This document shows positions 1-8,432 of a DNA stretch of 64,000 bases, one piece after another. Position 1 is the stretch's first letter, and each line of letters begins with the position of its first letter. The stretch is from Agrococcus jenensis (GTDB taxonomy: Bacteria > Actinomycetota > Actinomycetes > Actinomycetales > Microbacteriaceae): the NCBI RefSeq assembly GCF_003752465.1, contig NZ_RKHJ01000001.1, positions 496,001-560,000 on the forward strand, read 5' to 3'. Under the pieces are notes generated by a model that saw nothing but the letters and a program-made list of their open reading frames with translations, did not search any database and was not told the DNA's origin. Made by a program: the position numbers and the translations under genes.

Positions 1-209
1 AGCGCGAGGACGAGGCACGCGAGCGCGATCCCGAGGTGGAACCCCTCGGCGTTGAACGCCGCTGCGGAGCCGAGCGCGACCGGCGCGATCGCCATGCCGA
101 GCGTGCGCGGCCTCGCGGCGGCCACCCAGTCGCGCCAGGTCGCCCGACCGGACGAGGTGCCGGCCGTCTGGGAGCGTCGAGCAGGGTTGCCGGAGCGGTT
201 GGAAGCCAT
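1..209 (-). CDS. menA: 1,4-dihydroxy-2-naphthoate polyprenyltransferase, N-terminal part (cut by window edge)
   Basis: This is a membrane prenyltransferase that attaches the isoprenoid tail to 1,4-dihydroxy-2-naphthoate, giving demethylmenaquinone. Only about 69 N-terminal residues are visible. After a polar, low-complexity start comes W-x-x-A-A-R-P-R-T-L followed by a hydrophobic APVALGSAAA stretch, which is the usual first block of MenA. I place the start at the ATG at 209 because a TAGCAT hexamer (222-217 on this strand) ends 7 bases before it, the leaderless pattern seen at many genes here. An in-frame ATG at 218 overlaps that hexamer. menE and menB lie upstream on the same strand, which supports the assignment. 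The rest of the gene lies outside the window. Confidence 0.85.
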   Translation of the reverse strand, partial: MASNRSGNPARRSQTAGTSSGRATWRDWVAAARPRTLGMAIAPVALGSAAAFNAEGFHLGIALACLVLA

Positions 210-230
210 CCCCTCCATGCTATTCGCGCG

Positions 231-379
231 TTCGATCGGTCGCTCGCGTCGCCCCGTGGCTCCGATTGGTCGCTCCCGCCTGCGCCGGGCCCCGATTGGT
301 CGCTCGCGCCCGCGCCAGGGCCCGATTGGTCGCGGGTGGCTGCAGCGGGGCCCCCCCACACCGCTGCAAGCGACCAATC
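231..379. repeat. Four phased 30-bp repeats ending in a large hairpin
   Basis: A box GATTGGTCGC (first copy GATCGGTCGC) recurs at exact 30-bp intervals, in units beginning near 234, 264, 294 and 324. The next 5-7 bases are similar in the first three units and the rest diverges. The inverted box GCGACCAATC occurs at 370-379. It pairs with the last direct copy (324-333), and the inner TGCAGCGG (341-348) pairs with CCGCTGCA (361-368), leaving a C-rich 12-base loop. The block fills the gap between the menE stop and the menA start, so it could be a regulator-binding array or an mRNA structure ahead of menA. The role is unknown. Confidence 0.7.
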
Positions 380-423
380 ACCGTCGGGGCGAGGGGCCGA
401 TCGCCTGGCCGCGCGGCGACCGG

Positions 424-1425
424 TCAGCCGAAGATGCCGCGGCGCCGGCGCTCCTGCGTGCGGTTGGCGACGAGCCGGGCGAGCCGCTTGCGATCGGGCT
501 TGCCGGATGCCGTGGTCGGCATCACCGAGACCGTCACGAGGTGGTTGGGCCGGGCGGGCTTGCCGAGCGCGTTCCCGACCGCGGCGCGGATCTCGGCGAG
601 CGACGGCTTGAGCGTCGTGACGACGGCTGGCACCTCGCCCCACTCGGCGTGCGGCGCGGCCACGACCACGGCATCCGGCGCGAACGTCTGGACGACGTGC
701 TCGACCGCGGCGAGCGACACCTTGATGCCGCCGGAGATGATGACGTCGTCGATGCGGCCGGAGACCTGCAGGGTGCCGCCCAGCAGGGAGCCGGCGTCGC
801 CGGTGCGGTACCAGCGGGTGCCGGTGCCGTCGGTGATGAAGCGCTGCTCCGTGAGCTGCGGGTCGTCGTAGCCGTCGGCGAGCTGCGGGCCGGAGATCTC
901 GATCTGGTCGGTGAGGCGCACCTTGACGTCGCGCAGCGGCCGGCCGTCCCAGACGCAGCCGCCGACCGTCTCGGTCGCGCCGTAGGTGCGCGTGATGCGC
1001 CAGCCGAGCCGCGCGGCGCGCTCGATGAGCCCGAACGGCGCCCGCTGGCCGCCGAGCAGGATGCGGTCGAGGCGGGCGATGGGTCCGATGAACGAGCGGT
1101 CGAGCAGCGCGGCGTCGACGAGCCGCGCGAGCTGCGTGGGCACGAGCGAGGTGAACTTGCGGTCGTGCTCGAGGCTCTGCACGGCCTCGACGAAGGCCTC
1201 CGCCGTGAAGGAGCCCTCGGTGCGCACGAGCGGGGTGCCGGAGGCCTCGTTGCGCCAGATCACGTTCTTGCCGGCGATGTAGTGCTCGGGCAGCGCGAGC
1301 ACCCACTGGCCGGGGCCGCCGAGTCGCTCGTTCGCGGCGTCCGTCGACGCCTGGATCGCGGCCTCGGAGATGATGACGCGCTTCGGCACGCCGCTCGACC
1401 CGCTCGTCTCGACGACGATCGTCAT
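424..1425 (-). CDS. menE: o-succinylbenzoate-CoA ligase
   Basis: This AMP-forming acyl-CoA synthetase activates o-succinylbenzoate with ATP and CoA in menaquinone synthesis. The adenylate-forming motifs are all present: phosphate-binding SGSSGVPKR at residues 8-17, YGATETVGG at 148-156, YRTGD at 206-210, GRIDDVIISGG at 223-233, and a C-terminal SGKPDRK lysine block. At 333 residues it is a short form whose first motif lies almost at the N-terminus, as is common for actinobacterial MenE. The ATG at 1425 is preceded by GGAGG at 5-base spacing, so I prefer it over the in-frame GTG at 1431. It starts about 25 bases after menB and is probably cotranscribed with it. Confidence 0.93.
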   Translation of the reverse strand: MTIVVETSGSSGVPKRVIISEAAIQASTDAANERLGGPGQWVLALPEHYIAGKNVIWRNEASGTPLVRTEGSFTAEAFVEAVQSLEHDRKFTSLVPTQLARLVDAALLDRSFIGPIARLDRILLGGQRAPFGLIERAARLGWRITRTYGATETVGGCVWDGRPLRDVKVRLTDQIEISGPQLADGYDDPQLTEQRFITDGTGTRWYRTGDAGSLLGGTLQVSGRIDDVIISGGIKVSLAAVEHVVQTFAPDAVVVAAPHAEWGEVPAVVTTLKPSLAEIRAAVGNALGKPARPNHLVTVSVMPTTASGKPDRKRLARLVANRTQERRRRGIFG

Positions 1426-1450
1426 GGGCACCTCCGTCCGCGTCGCTCGA

Positions 1451-2347
<897 letters not shown>

Positions 2348-2425
2348 CACGTGTCCACCCTAGCCATCGGGCCGTGCGCGTGGCGGCTCACGGCGGGGAC
2401 GAGGAGCGCTCGCCGTGGCGCCGGC

Positions 2426-3364
2426 TCAGGGCCCGCACGGCTCGAAGGCGGTGCCGGACGCCGAGCACTGCAGCTCGACCGGCAGGTCGCGGCTGTCGAG
2501 CCTGACGCGCACGATCACGTCGCGCCACTCCCAGCCGGCGGCGTCGCGCGCGACGAGCGGCACCTTGAGGTCGACCGTGCGGCCGTCGTCGAGCGCCTCC
2601 AGCACGCTGATCTCGCCGGCGAGCTCGAAGTCGTAGCCGGTGCGGATCGGGCAGTCGGGGCGCTCGCGGCACGCGTCGATGACCTCGAGGCCGAGCCTCG
2701 CGAGCCGATCCTGGAAGGACGGCATGAGCTCGCGCGCGGCCTGCACCTGCGTCGGCGTCGCGGGGTCGCCGTCGACCGCGAACGCGTCGCCGCCCCACGC
2801 GAACAGCGGCCCCTCGACGACGTCGAGCCGGTACACCCCCGGGTAGAGCAGCAGCGCGCCACCCTCCGGGAGCGGCACGCCGCTGACGCGCAGCACCGCG
2901 GTCGGCTCGTTGTACCGGGTGTCGGGCGCCTCCGCGAGCGACGTGGCGAGCCGCCACCCCGCGGGCGTCAGCGACGCCTGCAGCGTGCGCTGCACCTCCG
3001 CACCGCCCACCCGGTAGCGCACGTCGACGCTCCCTCGCGCGCCGTCGACGCGCGTCGGTCCCACCGCGACCGGCTCGATGCGCGTCGCGGATGCGAGTGC
3101 CGCCTCCGGCGCGAGCACGCGTCCCGGGCCGAGCGGCGAGAGCTGCACCGCTCGGACTGCCTCGCCGTCGGCGATCGCCTGCAGGTAGGCGCTCGCGGTC
3201 GCCTCGAGAACGGCCGCCGGATCGCCCGCGCTCGCATCGTCGGCGGCGCGGATGCCGACGACGACCGCGGCTCCGACGAGCCCGCCGGCGACGAGGGCCA
3301 CCAGCAGGTGCCGCCAGCCGAGCGACCGTCGCGCGCCGGCCCCGTCAGCCCGTGCTGCCGCCAT
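2426..3364 (-). CDS. Membrane-anchored exported protein, paralog 1 of 3
   Basis: The function is unknown. The 312-residue product has a short basic N-terminus, one membrane segment (about residues 18-38) and a large exported domain, so it should be anchored facing outward. It aligns along its length with the next two genes upstream. Shared landmarks are a VRYRVGG segment, LLYPGVYRLD, AVDGDPATPT, a pair of cysteines in ACRERPDC, and two cysteines at the very end (QC...PCGP). The four conserved cysteines suggest two disulfides. A GGGAAGG sequence precedes the ATG. No family name can be given from sequence alone; the region after the membrane segment resembles NTF2-like or DUF4878 modules only loosely. 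Confidence 0.75.
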   Translation of the reverse strand: MAAARADGAGARRSLGWRHLLVALVAGGLVGAAVVVGIRAADDASAGDPAAVLEATASAYLQAIADGEAVRAVQLSPLGPGRVLAPEAALASATRIEPVAVGPTRVDGARGSVDVRYRVGGAEVQRTLQASLTPAGWRLATSLAEAPDTRYNEPTAVLRVSGVPLPEGGALLLYPGVYRLDVVEGPLFAWGGDAFAVDGDPATPTQVQAARELMPSFQDRLARLGLEVIDACRERPDCPIRTGYDFELAGEISVLEALDDGRTVDLKVPLVARDAAGWEWRDVIVRVRLDSRDLPVELQCSASGTAFEPCGP

Positions 3365-3384
3365 CCTCGAGGCCTTCCCTCGAC

Positions 3385-4425
3385 TCAGGGGGCGCAGGGC
3401 TGGAGCTCGGCGCCGTACTCGCCGGGCTCGCCGCACAGCCACTCCGTCGCGACGCCGTCGTCGTCGAAGACGACGCGCACGCGCACCTCGAACCACTCCG
3501 GGGCGCCGTCGACCGTCGCCGTGACCGGCACCGACAGGTCGATCGAGCCCATCGTCGTGCCCATGCCCATCGGGTAGACCTCGCCGGCCGGCTCGAGCCG
3601 CGCCTCGGCGGGCACCGGGCAGCCCGGCTCGACCTGGCAGGCGGCGATGGTGACGAGCGCGAGCTGGGTGGCGTAGTCGCTGATCTGCGGCACGATGCCC
3701 GCGGTCACGTAGGGCACGGTCGGGGTGAGCGGGTCGCCGTCGACGACGAACACGTCGCCGCCGGTGAGGAAGATCGGTCCGGAGACGATGTCGATCGTGT
3801 AGGTGCCCGGGTACAGGAGCACGGGCTCCTCGCCGCCGAGGGGCACGCCCGCGATCTGCACGCGGGTGATCGGGTCGTAGTAGGCGAGGTCGGCGACCTC
3901 GGCGAGCGAGGTCATGAGTCGCCACGTGCCGCCCGCGCGCTCGGCCTGCAGCGTGCGGAAGATGTCGCTGCCGCCGACGCGGTATCGCACCTCCGCCGTG
4001 CCGACGTCGCCGTCGACGTGCACGAGCCGCACCTCGAACGCCTCGATCCGGTCCGCGGCCTGCAGCACCGCATCGGGCGCCACCGCGCCCCTGCTCTCGA
4101 GCGGCACGACCTCCGACGCGAGCTCGGCCCTGCCCTCCGCGATCGCCGTCAGGTAGTCGAGCGCCACCGCGCGCAGACCGTCGACGCTCGCCGTCGCCGC
4201 GCTGCGCTCCGACGCCTCGAAGGCGGCCGGCACCGCCGCCCCGAGCATCGCGCCGACCACGGCCGCGATCGCGATCTGGCGCCAGCCGAAGGTCGGGACG
4301 CTGCGGCGGCGGAGGACCGGCGGCTCCGCCGTCTCCACTCGCACGTCGACGGCGGGCTCGACCACCGCCGCGGGCGGGGCGACCGCCTGCGACGGCATCT
4401 CGAACTCGGGCATCGCCGTCGACAC
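3385..4425 (-). CDS. Membrane-anchored exported protein, paralog 2 of 3
   Basis: This 346-residue paralog of the flanking genes has a longer Pro/Val/Glu-rich cytoplasmic lead (about 45 residues, including PEFEMP), one membrane segment (about 49-68) and the same exported domain: VRYRVGG, LLYPGTYTID, VVDGDPLTPT, a cysteine pair in ACQVEPGC, and a C-terminal C...PCAP pair. The GTG at 4425 has GAGAAT ending 6 bases upstream, consistent with a leaderless start; an ATG at 4413 is the alternative. It is separated from paralog 1 by about 20 bases and probably shares its transcript. The function is unknown. Confidence 0.75.
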   Translation of the reverse strand: MSTAMPEFEMPSQAVAPPAAVVEPAVDVRVETAEPPVLRRRSVPTFGWRQIAIAAVVGAMLGAAVPAAFEASERSAATASVDGLRAVALDYLTAIAEGRAELASEVVPLESRGAVAPDAVLQAADRIEAFEVRLVHVDGDVGTAEVRYRVGGSDIFRTLQAERAGGTWRLMTSLAEVADLAYYDPITRVQIAGVPLGGEEPVLLYPGTYTIDIVSGPIFLTGGDVFVVDGDPLTPTVPYVTAGIVPQISDYATQLALVTIAACQVEPGCPVPAEARLEPAGEVYPMGMGTTMGSIDLSVPVTATVDGAPEWFEVRVRVVFDDDGVATEWLCGEPGEYGAELQPCAP

Positions 4426-4504
4426 GCGACCATTCTCACGCCGTCGCGGCAGGCCGAGAAGAGGGCAGTTCGGGGCAGGCGGAGCGCCGCGTCGCGCGGG
4501 CGGA

Positions 4505-5533
4505 CTAGCCGCGGCAGGGCTCGAGCTCGAACTCGGAGGCGCTGGGCATCGCGCACTGCCACGAGACGAGCGTGCCGGCCTCGTCGACGATCGCGCGGAG
4601 CTGCATCTCCACCGTCTGACCGCTGAAGGCGCTCGTGTACACCTGCATCGACACGTTGACGGCGCCTGTCGGCTCCTCGCCCATCACCCACGGCCCATCG
4701 ACGCGCAGCGCCGCATCCGGCTCGAACGTGCACTCGGCATCGCAGGCACGCACGTGGGCGACCGCGACCTCCTGCGCGAGCTCGTCGAGTCCCGGCGCCA
4801 GCTCCATGGTCGAGACCAGCTCGGTCGGCGTCAGCGGGTCGCCGTCGACGATGATCGGGTTGCCGCCGCTGACGACGAGCGATCCCTCCACGCGGTCGGA
4901 CTCGTACGCCCCGGGGTAGAGCAGCGTGCGACGCGAGGAGGGCAGCTCGACGCCGGCGATGGTGACCGCCGCATAGCCCTCGTAGGTGTAGGCCATCGTG
5001 GGCTCGGCGATCGACGTGCGCAGCTGCCAGGCACCGTCGACCTCCTCCGCCTCGAGCGCTCGCGTGACCGTCTGCCCGGCCACGCGGTAGCGCACCTCGA
5101 CCGTCGCCGCGTCGCCGTCGACGGTGGTCATCCGCACCTCCGGCTCGTCCAGCCGATCGGCCGACTGCAGCACCGCGTCGGGCGGGGTCTCGCCCTCGAC
5201 CGGCGCCATCGCGGTCGCTCGGTCGGATGCGCCCTCCGCGATGGCCGTCAGGTAGTCCATCGCGGTCTGGCGCAGGCGCTCGATGCGCGCGTCGGCGGCG
5301 GCCTGGTCGATGCCCTGCATGGCGGTCGGCAGTCCCGCGCCGACGAGCACGCCGATGAGCGCCGCGATCACGAGCTGCCTCCACGGCCGGCGCGGGCGGG
5401 CGAACGGCTCGGGGAGGTCGCGCTCCGCGACCGAATCGGGCGCGCTCGACCGCGGATCGCGGACGGGCGGCGGCTCGACCGGCGCCTCGATGACGGGCGC
5501 CGGCTCGGGCATCACGAACTCCGGTGACGGCAC
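4505..5533 (-). CDS. Membrane-anchored exported protein, paralog 3 of 3
   Basis: This is the third tandem paralog, about 342 residues from the GTG at 5533, chosen because its opening PEFVMP matches PEFEMP of paralog 2 and because CAGGAT ends 6 bases upstream. A Pro-rich cytoplasmic lead is followed by a membrane segment (about 52-69) and the exported domain with VRYRVAG, LLYPGAYESD, IVDGDPLTPT, a cysteine pair in ACDAEC and a terminal C...PCRG pair. The open frame runs further upstream, but that part has no similarity to the paralogs. The three copies differ mainly in the cytoplasmic lead, as if that part contacts different partners. The function is unknown. Confidence 0.72.
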   Translation of the reverse strand: MPSPEFVMPEPAPVIEAPVEPPPVRDPRSSAPDSVAERDLPEPFARPRRPWRQLVIAALIGVLVGAGLPTAMQGIDQAAADARIERLRQTAMDYLTAIAEGASDRATAMAPVEGETPPDAVLQSADRLDEPEVRMTTVDGDAATVEVRYRVAGQTVTRALEAEEVDGAWQLRTSIAEPTMAYTYEGYAAVTIAGVELPSSRRTLLYPGAYESDRVEGSLVVSGGNPIIVDGDPLTPTELVSTMELAPGLDELAQEVAVAHVRACDAECTFEPDAALRVDGPWVMGEEPTGAVNVSMQVYTSAFSGQTVEMQLRAIVDEAGTLVSWQCAMPSASEFELEPCRG

Positions 5534-5594
5534 GCCCTCATCCTGTCGCGCGGCGGTGCCGACGGAAAGAGCAGTGCGCGAATCGTTACCGCGG

Positions 5595-5972
5595 TCAGAC
5601 CGAGGCGGAGAGCGCCTCGAGGAAGCCCCAGCCGAAGGAGCTGGCGGCGCCGAAGAGCACGAGCAGGCCCAGCCCGAGAGCGGCACCGAAGACGCCCGTG
5701 CGTCGGCCGTCCGGCACGGTCGCGCCGATGCATCCGGCGACGATCCCGCTGAGGCTGACGAGCACGGCCGTCACGAGCACGGCGACGAGCAGGGGGAGCT
5801 CGCCGGGCCGCGGCGCGAAGAGGTAGCTGACCTGCTGCACGAGCGAGACGACCTGCAGCACGACCGCGGCGGCGAGGAGCCAGAGCGAGAGCACGCCGAA
5901 GCGGGCACGGCGGTCGGTGCTGCGCACGCGCGCGGGTCTCGGCGGGGCGTCGGTCATGAGTTCGTCGAGCAT
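5595..5972 (-). CDS. Small multi-pass membrane protein, unknown function
   Basis: This 125-residue protein has a charged N-terminus (about 25 residues) followed by three hydrophobic segments at about 26-45, 58-83 and 93-113, so it is an integral membrane protein. I recognise no family. The ATG at 5972 has TAGCAT ending 6 bases upstream, matching the leaderless start pattern of this chromosome. It lies between the three exported paralogs and the next small membrane protein, all on the minus strand. Confidence 0.65.
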   Translation of the reverse strand: MLDELMTDAPPRPARVRSTDRRARFGVLSLWLLAAAVVLQVVSLVQQVSYLFAPRPGELPLLVAVLVTAVLVSLSGIVAGCIGATVPDGRRTGVFGAALGLGLLVLFGAASSFGWGFLEALSASV

Positions 5973-6020
5973 CGGTCGATGCTACGAGCGCCGCGGCGGT
6001 CGGCGCGGGAGGCGCGCTCG

Positions 6021-6350
6021 CTACTCCAGCAGGCCGAGCGCGAAGCCGGTGACGAGGAACACGACCGGGTTCGAGATGACCAGCAAGCCGCCGCTGATCG
6101 CCGCCATCGTGATGTTGGCGGTGCCGCGCTTCACCGCGGCGGTGATCGCGAAGGCGATCGACAGCAGTGTGCAGACGCCCCAGACGGGGAGCAGCCAGAT
6201 GACGAGGCCGTCGAGGTCGACGAACGCGACACCGATCGCGACGAGCAGCATCGCACCGCAGAGCACCGCGGCGACGAGCGCGAGCACGCCCCAGACGGGA
6301 TTGCGGCGGGGCGCGAGGCGGGTCTCGAGCACCCAGGGCAGTTCGGTCAC
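6021..6350 (-). CDS. Small membrane protein, unknown function
   Basis: This 109-residue protein has about three hydrophobic segments after a short arginine-containing N-terminus. No family is recognised. The GTG at 6350 is chosen because CAGAAT ends 6 bases upstream; the open frame further upstream overlaps the divergent menC promoter and gives a low-complexity sequence. Its start faces menC across only 34 bases, so the two promoters must overlap. Confidence 0.6.
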   Translation of the reverse strand: MTELPWVLETRLAPRRNPVWGVLALVAAVLCGAMLLVAIGVAFVDLDGLVIWLLPVWGVCTLLSIAFAITAAVKRGTANITMAAISGGLLVISNPVVFLVTGFALGLLE

Positions 6351-6384
6351 GCGACGATTCTGACAGGCATGCGAGCATGGCCGC

Positions 6385-7353
6385 GTGGACCTCGCCCTGG
6401 AACGGCTCGCCGATCGCATGCACGTCGTCTCGCTGCCGCTCGTCACGCGCTTCCGCGGGGTGGAGGTGCGCGAGGTGGCGCTCTTCTCGGGCGAGGCGGG
6501 GTGGGGCGAGTGGAGCCCCTTCCTCGAGTACCCGCCGGAGGAGGCGGCGCGCTGGCTGCGGGCGGCGCTCGAGGACGCGGATCTCGAGCGTCCGGCGGCG
6601 GTGCGGGACCGCATCCCGGTCAACGCGACGCTGCCGGCCGTCGGGCCGGACGCGGTCGCGGGCGTGCTCGCGCGCTACGACGGCTGCCGCACGGTGAAGG
6701 TGAAGGTCGCCGAGCGGGGGCAGACGCTCGACGACGACGTCGCCCGGGTCGCGGAGGTGCGCGCGCTGCTGCCGGACGCGCGCATCCGCGTCGACGCGAA
6801 CGGCGGCTGGAACATCGACGAGGCGGAGCACGCGGTGCGGGCGCTCGAGCGCTTCGACCTCGAGTACGTCGAGCAGCCGTGCGCGACCGTGCCGGAGCTC
6901 GCCGAGCTGCGGATGCGGGTGCACCGGCTGGCGATCCCGATCGCGGCGGACGAGTCGGTGCGCAAGGCCGAGGACCCGCTGCTCGTGGCGCGCGCCGGCG
7001 CCGCCGACGTGCTGGTCGTCAAGGCGCAGCCGCTCGGCGGCGTGCGATCGGCGCTCGCGATCGTCGCCGAGGCGGGGCTGCCCGCGGTCGTGTCGAGCGC
7101 GCTCGACTCGAGCGTCGGGCTGTCGATGGGTGCGGCGCTCGCGGGCGCGATGCCGTCGCTCCCCTACGACTGCGGGCTCGGCACCGGCGCGCTGCTCGCC
7201 GCCGACGTCGCCGAGCCGCTCGTGCCGGTCGCCGGCTCGATCCCGGTCGTCCGCGTCACCCCCACCCCCGAGCTCCTGGCTACGCACCAGGCCTCCCCCG
7301 AGCGCACGGCCGCCTGGCGCGCCCGCCTCGCCGCCGCCCACCCCCACCTCTGA
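6385..7353 (+). CDS. menC: o-succinylbenzoate synthase
   Basis: This enolase-superfamily enzyme dehydrates SHCHC to o-succinylbenzoate. The 322-residue product carries the family catalytic set: the K-x-K pair at K105/K107 (VKVKVAE), metal ligands D137 (RVDANGGW), E163 (YVEQP) and D189 (ADES), and the second catalytic lysine K213 (VVKAQP). The GTG start has GAGCAT ending 6 bases upstream and is divergent from the small membrane gene at 6350. It complements menA, menE and menB nearby; menD, menF and menH are not in the window. The stop codon is followed after 4 bases by a 63-bp palindrome that may end its transcript. Confidence 0.93.
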   Translation: MDLALERLADRMHVVSLPLVTRFRGVEVREVALFSGEAGWGEWSPFLEYPPEEAARWLRAALEDADLERPAAVRDRIPVNATLPAVGPDAVAGVLARYDGCRTVKVKVAERGQTLDDDVARVAEVRALLPDARIRVDANGGWNIDEAEHAVRALERFDLEYVEQPCATVPELAELRMRVHRLAIPIAADESVRKAEDPLLVARAGAADVLVVKAQPLGGVRSALAIVAEAGLPAVVSSALDSSVGLSMGAALAGAMPSLPYDCGLGTGALLAADVAEPLVPVAGSIPVVRVTPTPELLATHQASPERTAAWRARLAAAHPHL

Positions 7354-7357
7354 GATT

Positions 7358-7420
7358 CTCAACGGAGCAGCTGGTAGCTGGAGGGGATAGTGCCCTCGAG
7401 CTACCGATCGCTCCGTTGAG
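7358..7420. repeat. 63-bp palindromic repeat, copy 1 (reverse orientation)
   Basis: The element begins CTCAACGGAG and ends CTCCGTTGAG, with two roughly 28-base arms around a 7-base centre GATAGTG. The centre is the reverse complement of the centre in the other two copies (8363 and 22132), so this copy is inverted. It starts 5 bases after the menC stop. It could act as a transcription terminator or be a member of a dispersed REP/MITE-like family; no transposase is nearby. Confidence 0.85.
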
Positions 7421-7491
7421 ATCGAAGGCTCCGTCCACAGGCGGGGCTCGGGGCGCAGCGAGCACTCGATCCGGGGCACGACGATGCGCCG

Positions 7492-8361
7492 ATGGAGCTC
7501 TTGGAATGGCTCGCAGCCAACGGCGGCGTCAGCACCGTCCAGGCCGCTCGCGACCTGGTCAGCGCTGAGGAGCTGCTCGACCTGAAGGGCAGCGGCGCGA
7601 TCTGGACGCCCCTGCGCGGGTGGGTGGCGCTGACCGGGGTCAGCAACGATGTGACGCGCGCGCTGCGGGTGGGCGGCGTCGCGACCTGCGTCACGGCGCT
7701 CCGGATGCACGGCCTCTGGACGCCGCATGGCGAGACTCGGCTGCACGTCCGTGTGAACCGGCGCTCCCACAGCGCTCGCATCACCGAGGCGGAACGGACG
7801 CCTGGCGTGGTCGTGCACCGCATGCACGAGTGGTTGGACGACGCGCGACCTACGCACGGCTTCGATCCGGTGGTGGCGACGCTCGCCGTCGCATCCGGGT
7901 GCGTCTCGGCGGAGGATCTCGCTGCCGCGGCCGAGCGCGGGCTCGCTCTCGGGACCGTGCAGCCGCACGAGGTCAGGACGATCGCGGCGGGACTGCCCCG
8001 TCGCCGACGGCGCGGGCTGGAGCGGCTCTGCGACCGGTCCGGATCCGGCGTCGAGTCGATCTTCGCGCTCATGCTCCGCGATGCGCACATCGCCTACGTG
8101 CAGCAGTTCGAACCCATCCCCGGGATGTTCGTCGACTTCCTCATCGGGACATCGCTCATCGTCGAGCTGGACTCGCGAACGTGGCACGGACGCCCGGTCG
8201 ACATCGAGACCGATCGGCGCCGCGACGCCGAGCTGCTCGCGCTCGGCTACCGCACGCTCCGCTTCACGTACGAGCAGATGCTCTTCCAGCCGGAGTTGGT
8301 GCGGGAGCGCGTGCTCGCGCTCGTCCGGCGCGACGCCCACCGCCGGAAGCTCTGGACCTGA
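7492..8361 (+). CDS. DUF559/Vsr-like nuclease-fold protein with N-terminal AbiEi-like region
   Basis: The roughly 100-residue C-terminus of this 289-residue protein has the DUF559 pattern related to very-short-patch endonucleases: an early glutamate (E188 in GVES), D215 in FVDF, E225/D227 in IVELDSRTWHG, then DRRRDAELLALGY and TLRF. The N-terminal part resembles the winged-helix type IV toxin-antitoxin (AbiEi) region often fused to this domain in actinobacteria. Whether it cuts DNA is not known. It stands alone, bracketed by two oppositely oriented 63-bp palindromes, the second beginning 1 base after its stop. This could mark a small mobile or transferred unit. Confidence 0.75.
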   Translation: MELLEWLAANGGVSTVQAARDLVSAEELLDLKGSGAIWTPLRGWVALTGVSNDVTRALRVGGVATCVTALRMHGLWTPHGETRLHVRVNRRSHSARITEAERTPGVVVHRMHEWLDDARPTHGFDPVVATLAVASGCVSAEDLAAAAERGLALGTVQPHEVRTIAAGLPRRRRRGLERLCDRSGSGVESIFALMLRDAHIAYVQQFEPIPGMFVDFLIGTSLIVELDSRTWHGRPVDIETDRRRDAELLALGYRTLRFTYEQMLFQPELVRERVLALVRRDAHRRKLWT

Positions 8362-8362
8362 A

Positions 8363-8425
8363 CTCAACGGAGCGGCTGGCGCCGCGAGGGCACTATCCCC
8401 TCGTGCTGCCAGTCGCTCCGTTGAG
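8363..8425. repeat. 63-bp palindromic repeat, copy 2
   Basis: The arms are 28 bases each around the centre CACTATC. Most arm mismatches would be G-U pairs in RNA, so a transcript would form a very stable hairpin. It lies exactly between two convergent genes, 1 base after the DUF559 gene stop and 7 bases from the ccsB stop, where a bidirectional terminator would be expected. Confidence 0.88.
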
Positions 8426-8432
8426 AAAAGGG

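Noticed and set aside
231..379. CRISPR array
   Set aside because: The 30-bp units are contiguous with only about 10-17 conserved bases and no separate equal-length spacers; no cas gene is present and the last unit is part of a hairpin.
7358..8425. Insertion sequence with transposase
   Set aside because: The bracketed gene has a DUF559 nuclease-like fold rather than a known transposase domain, and I see no target-site duplication.
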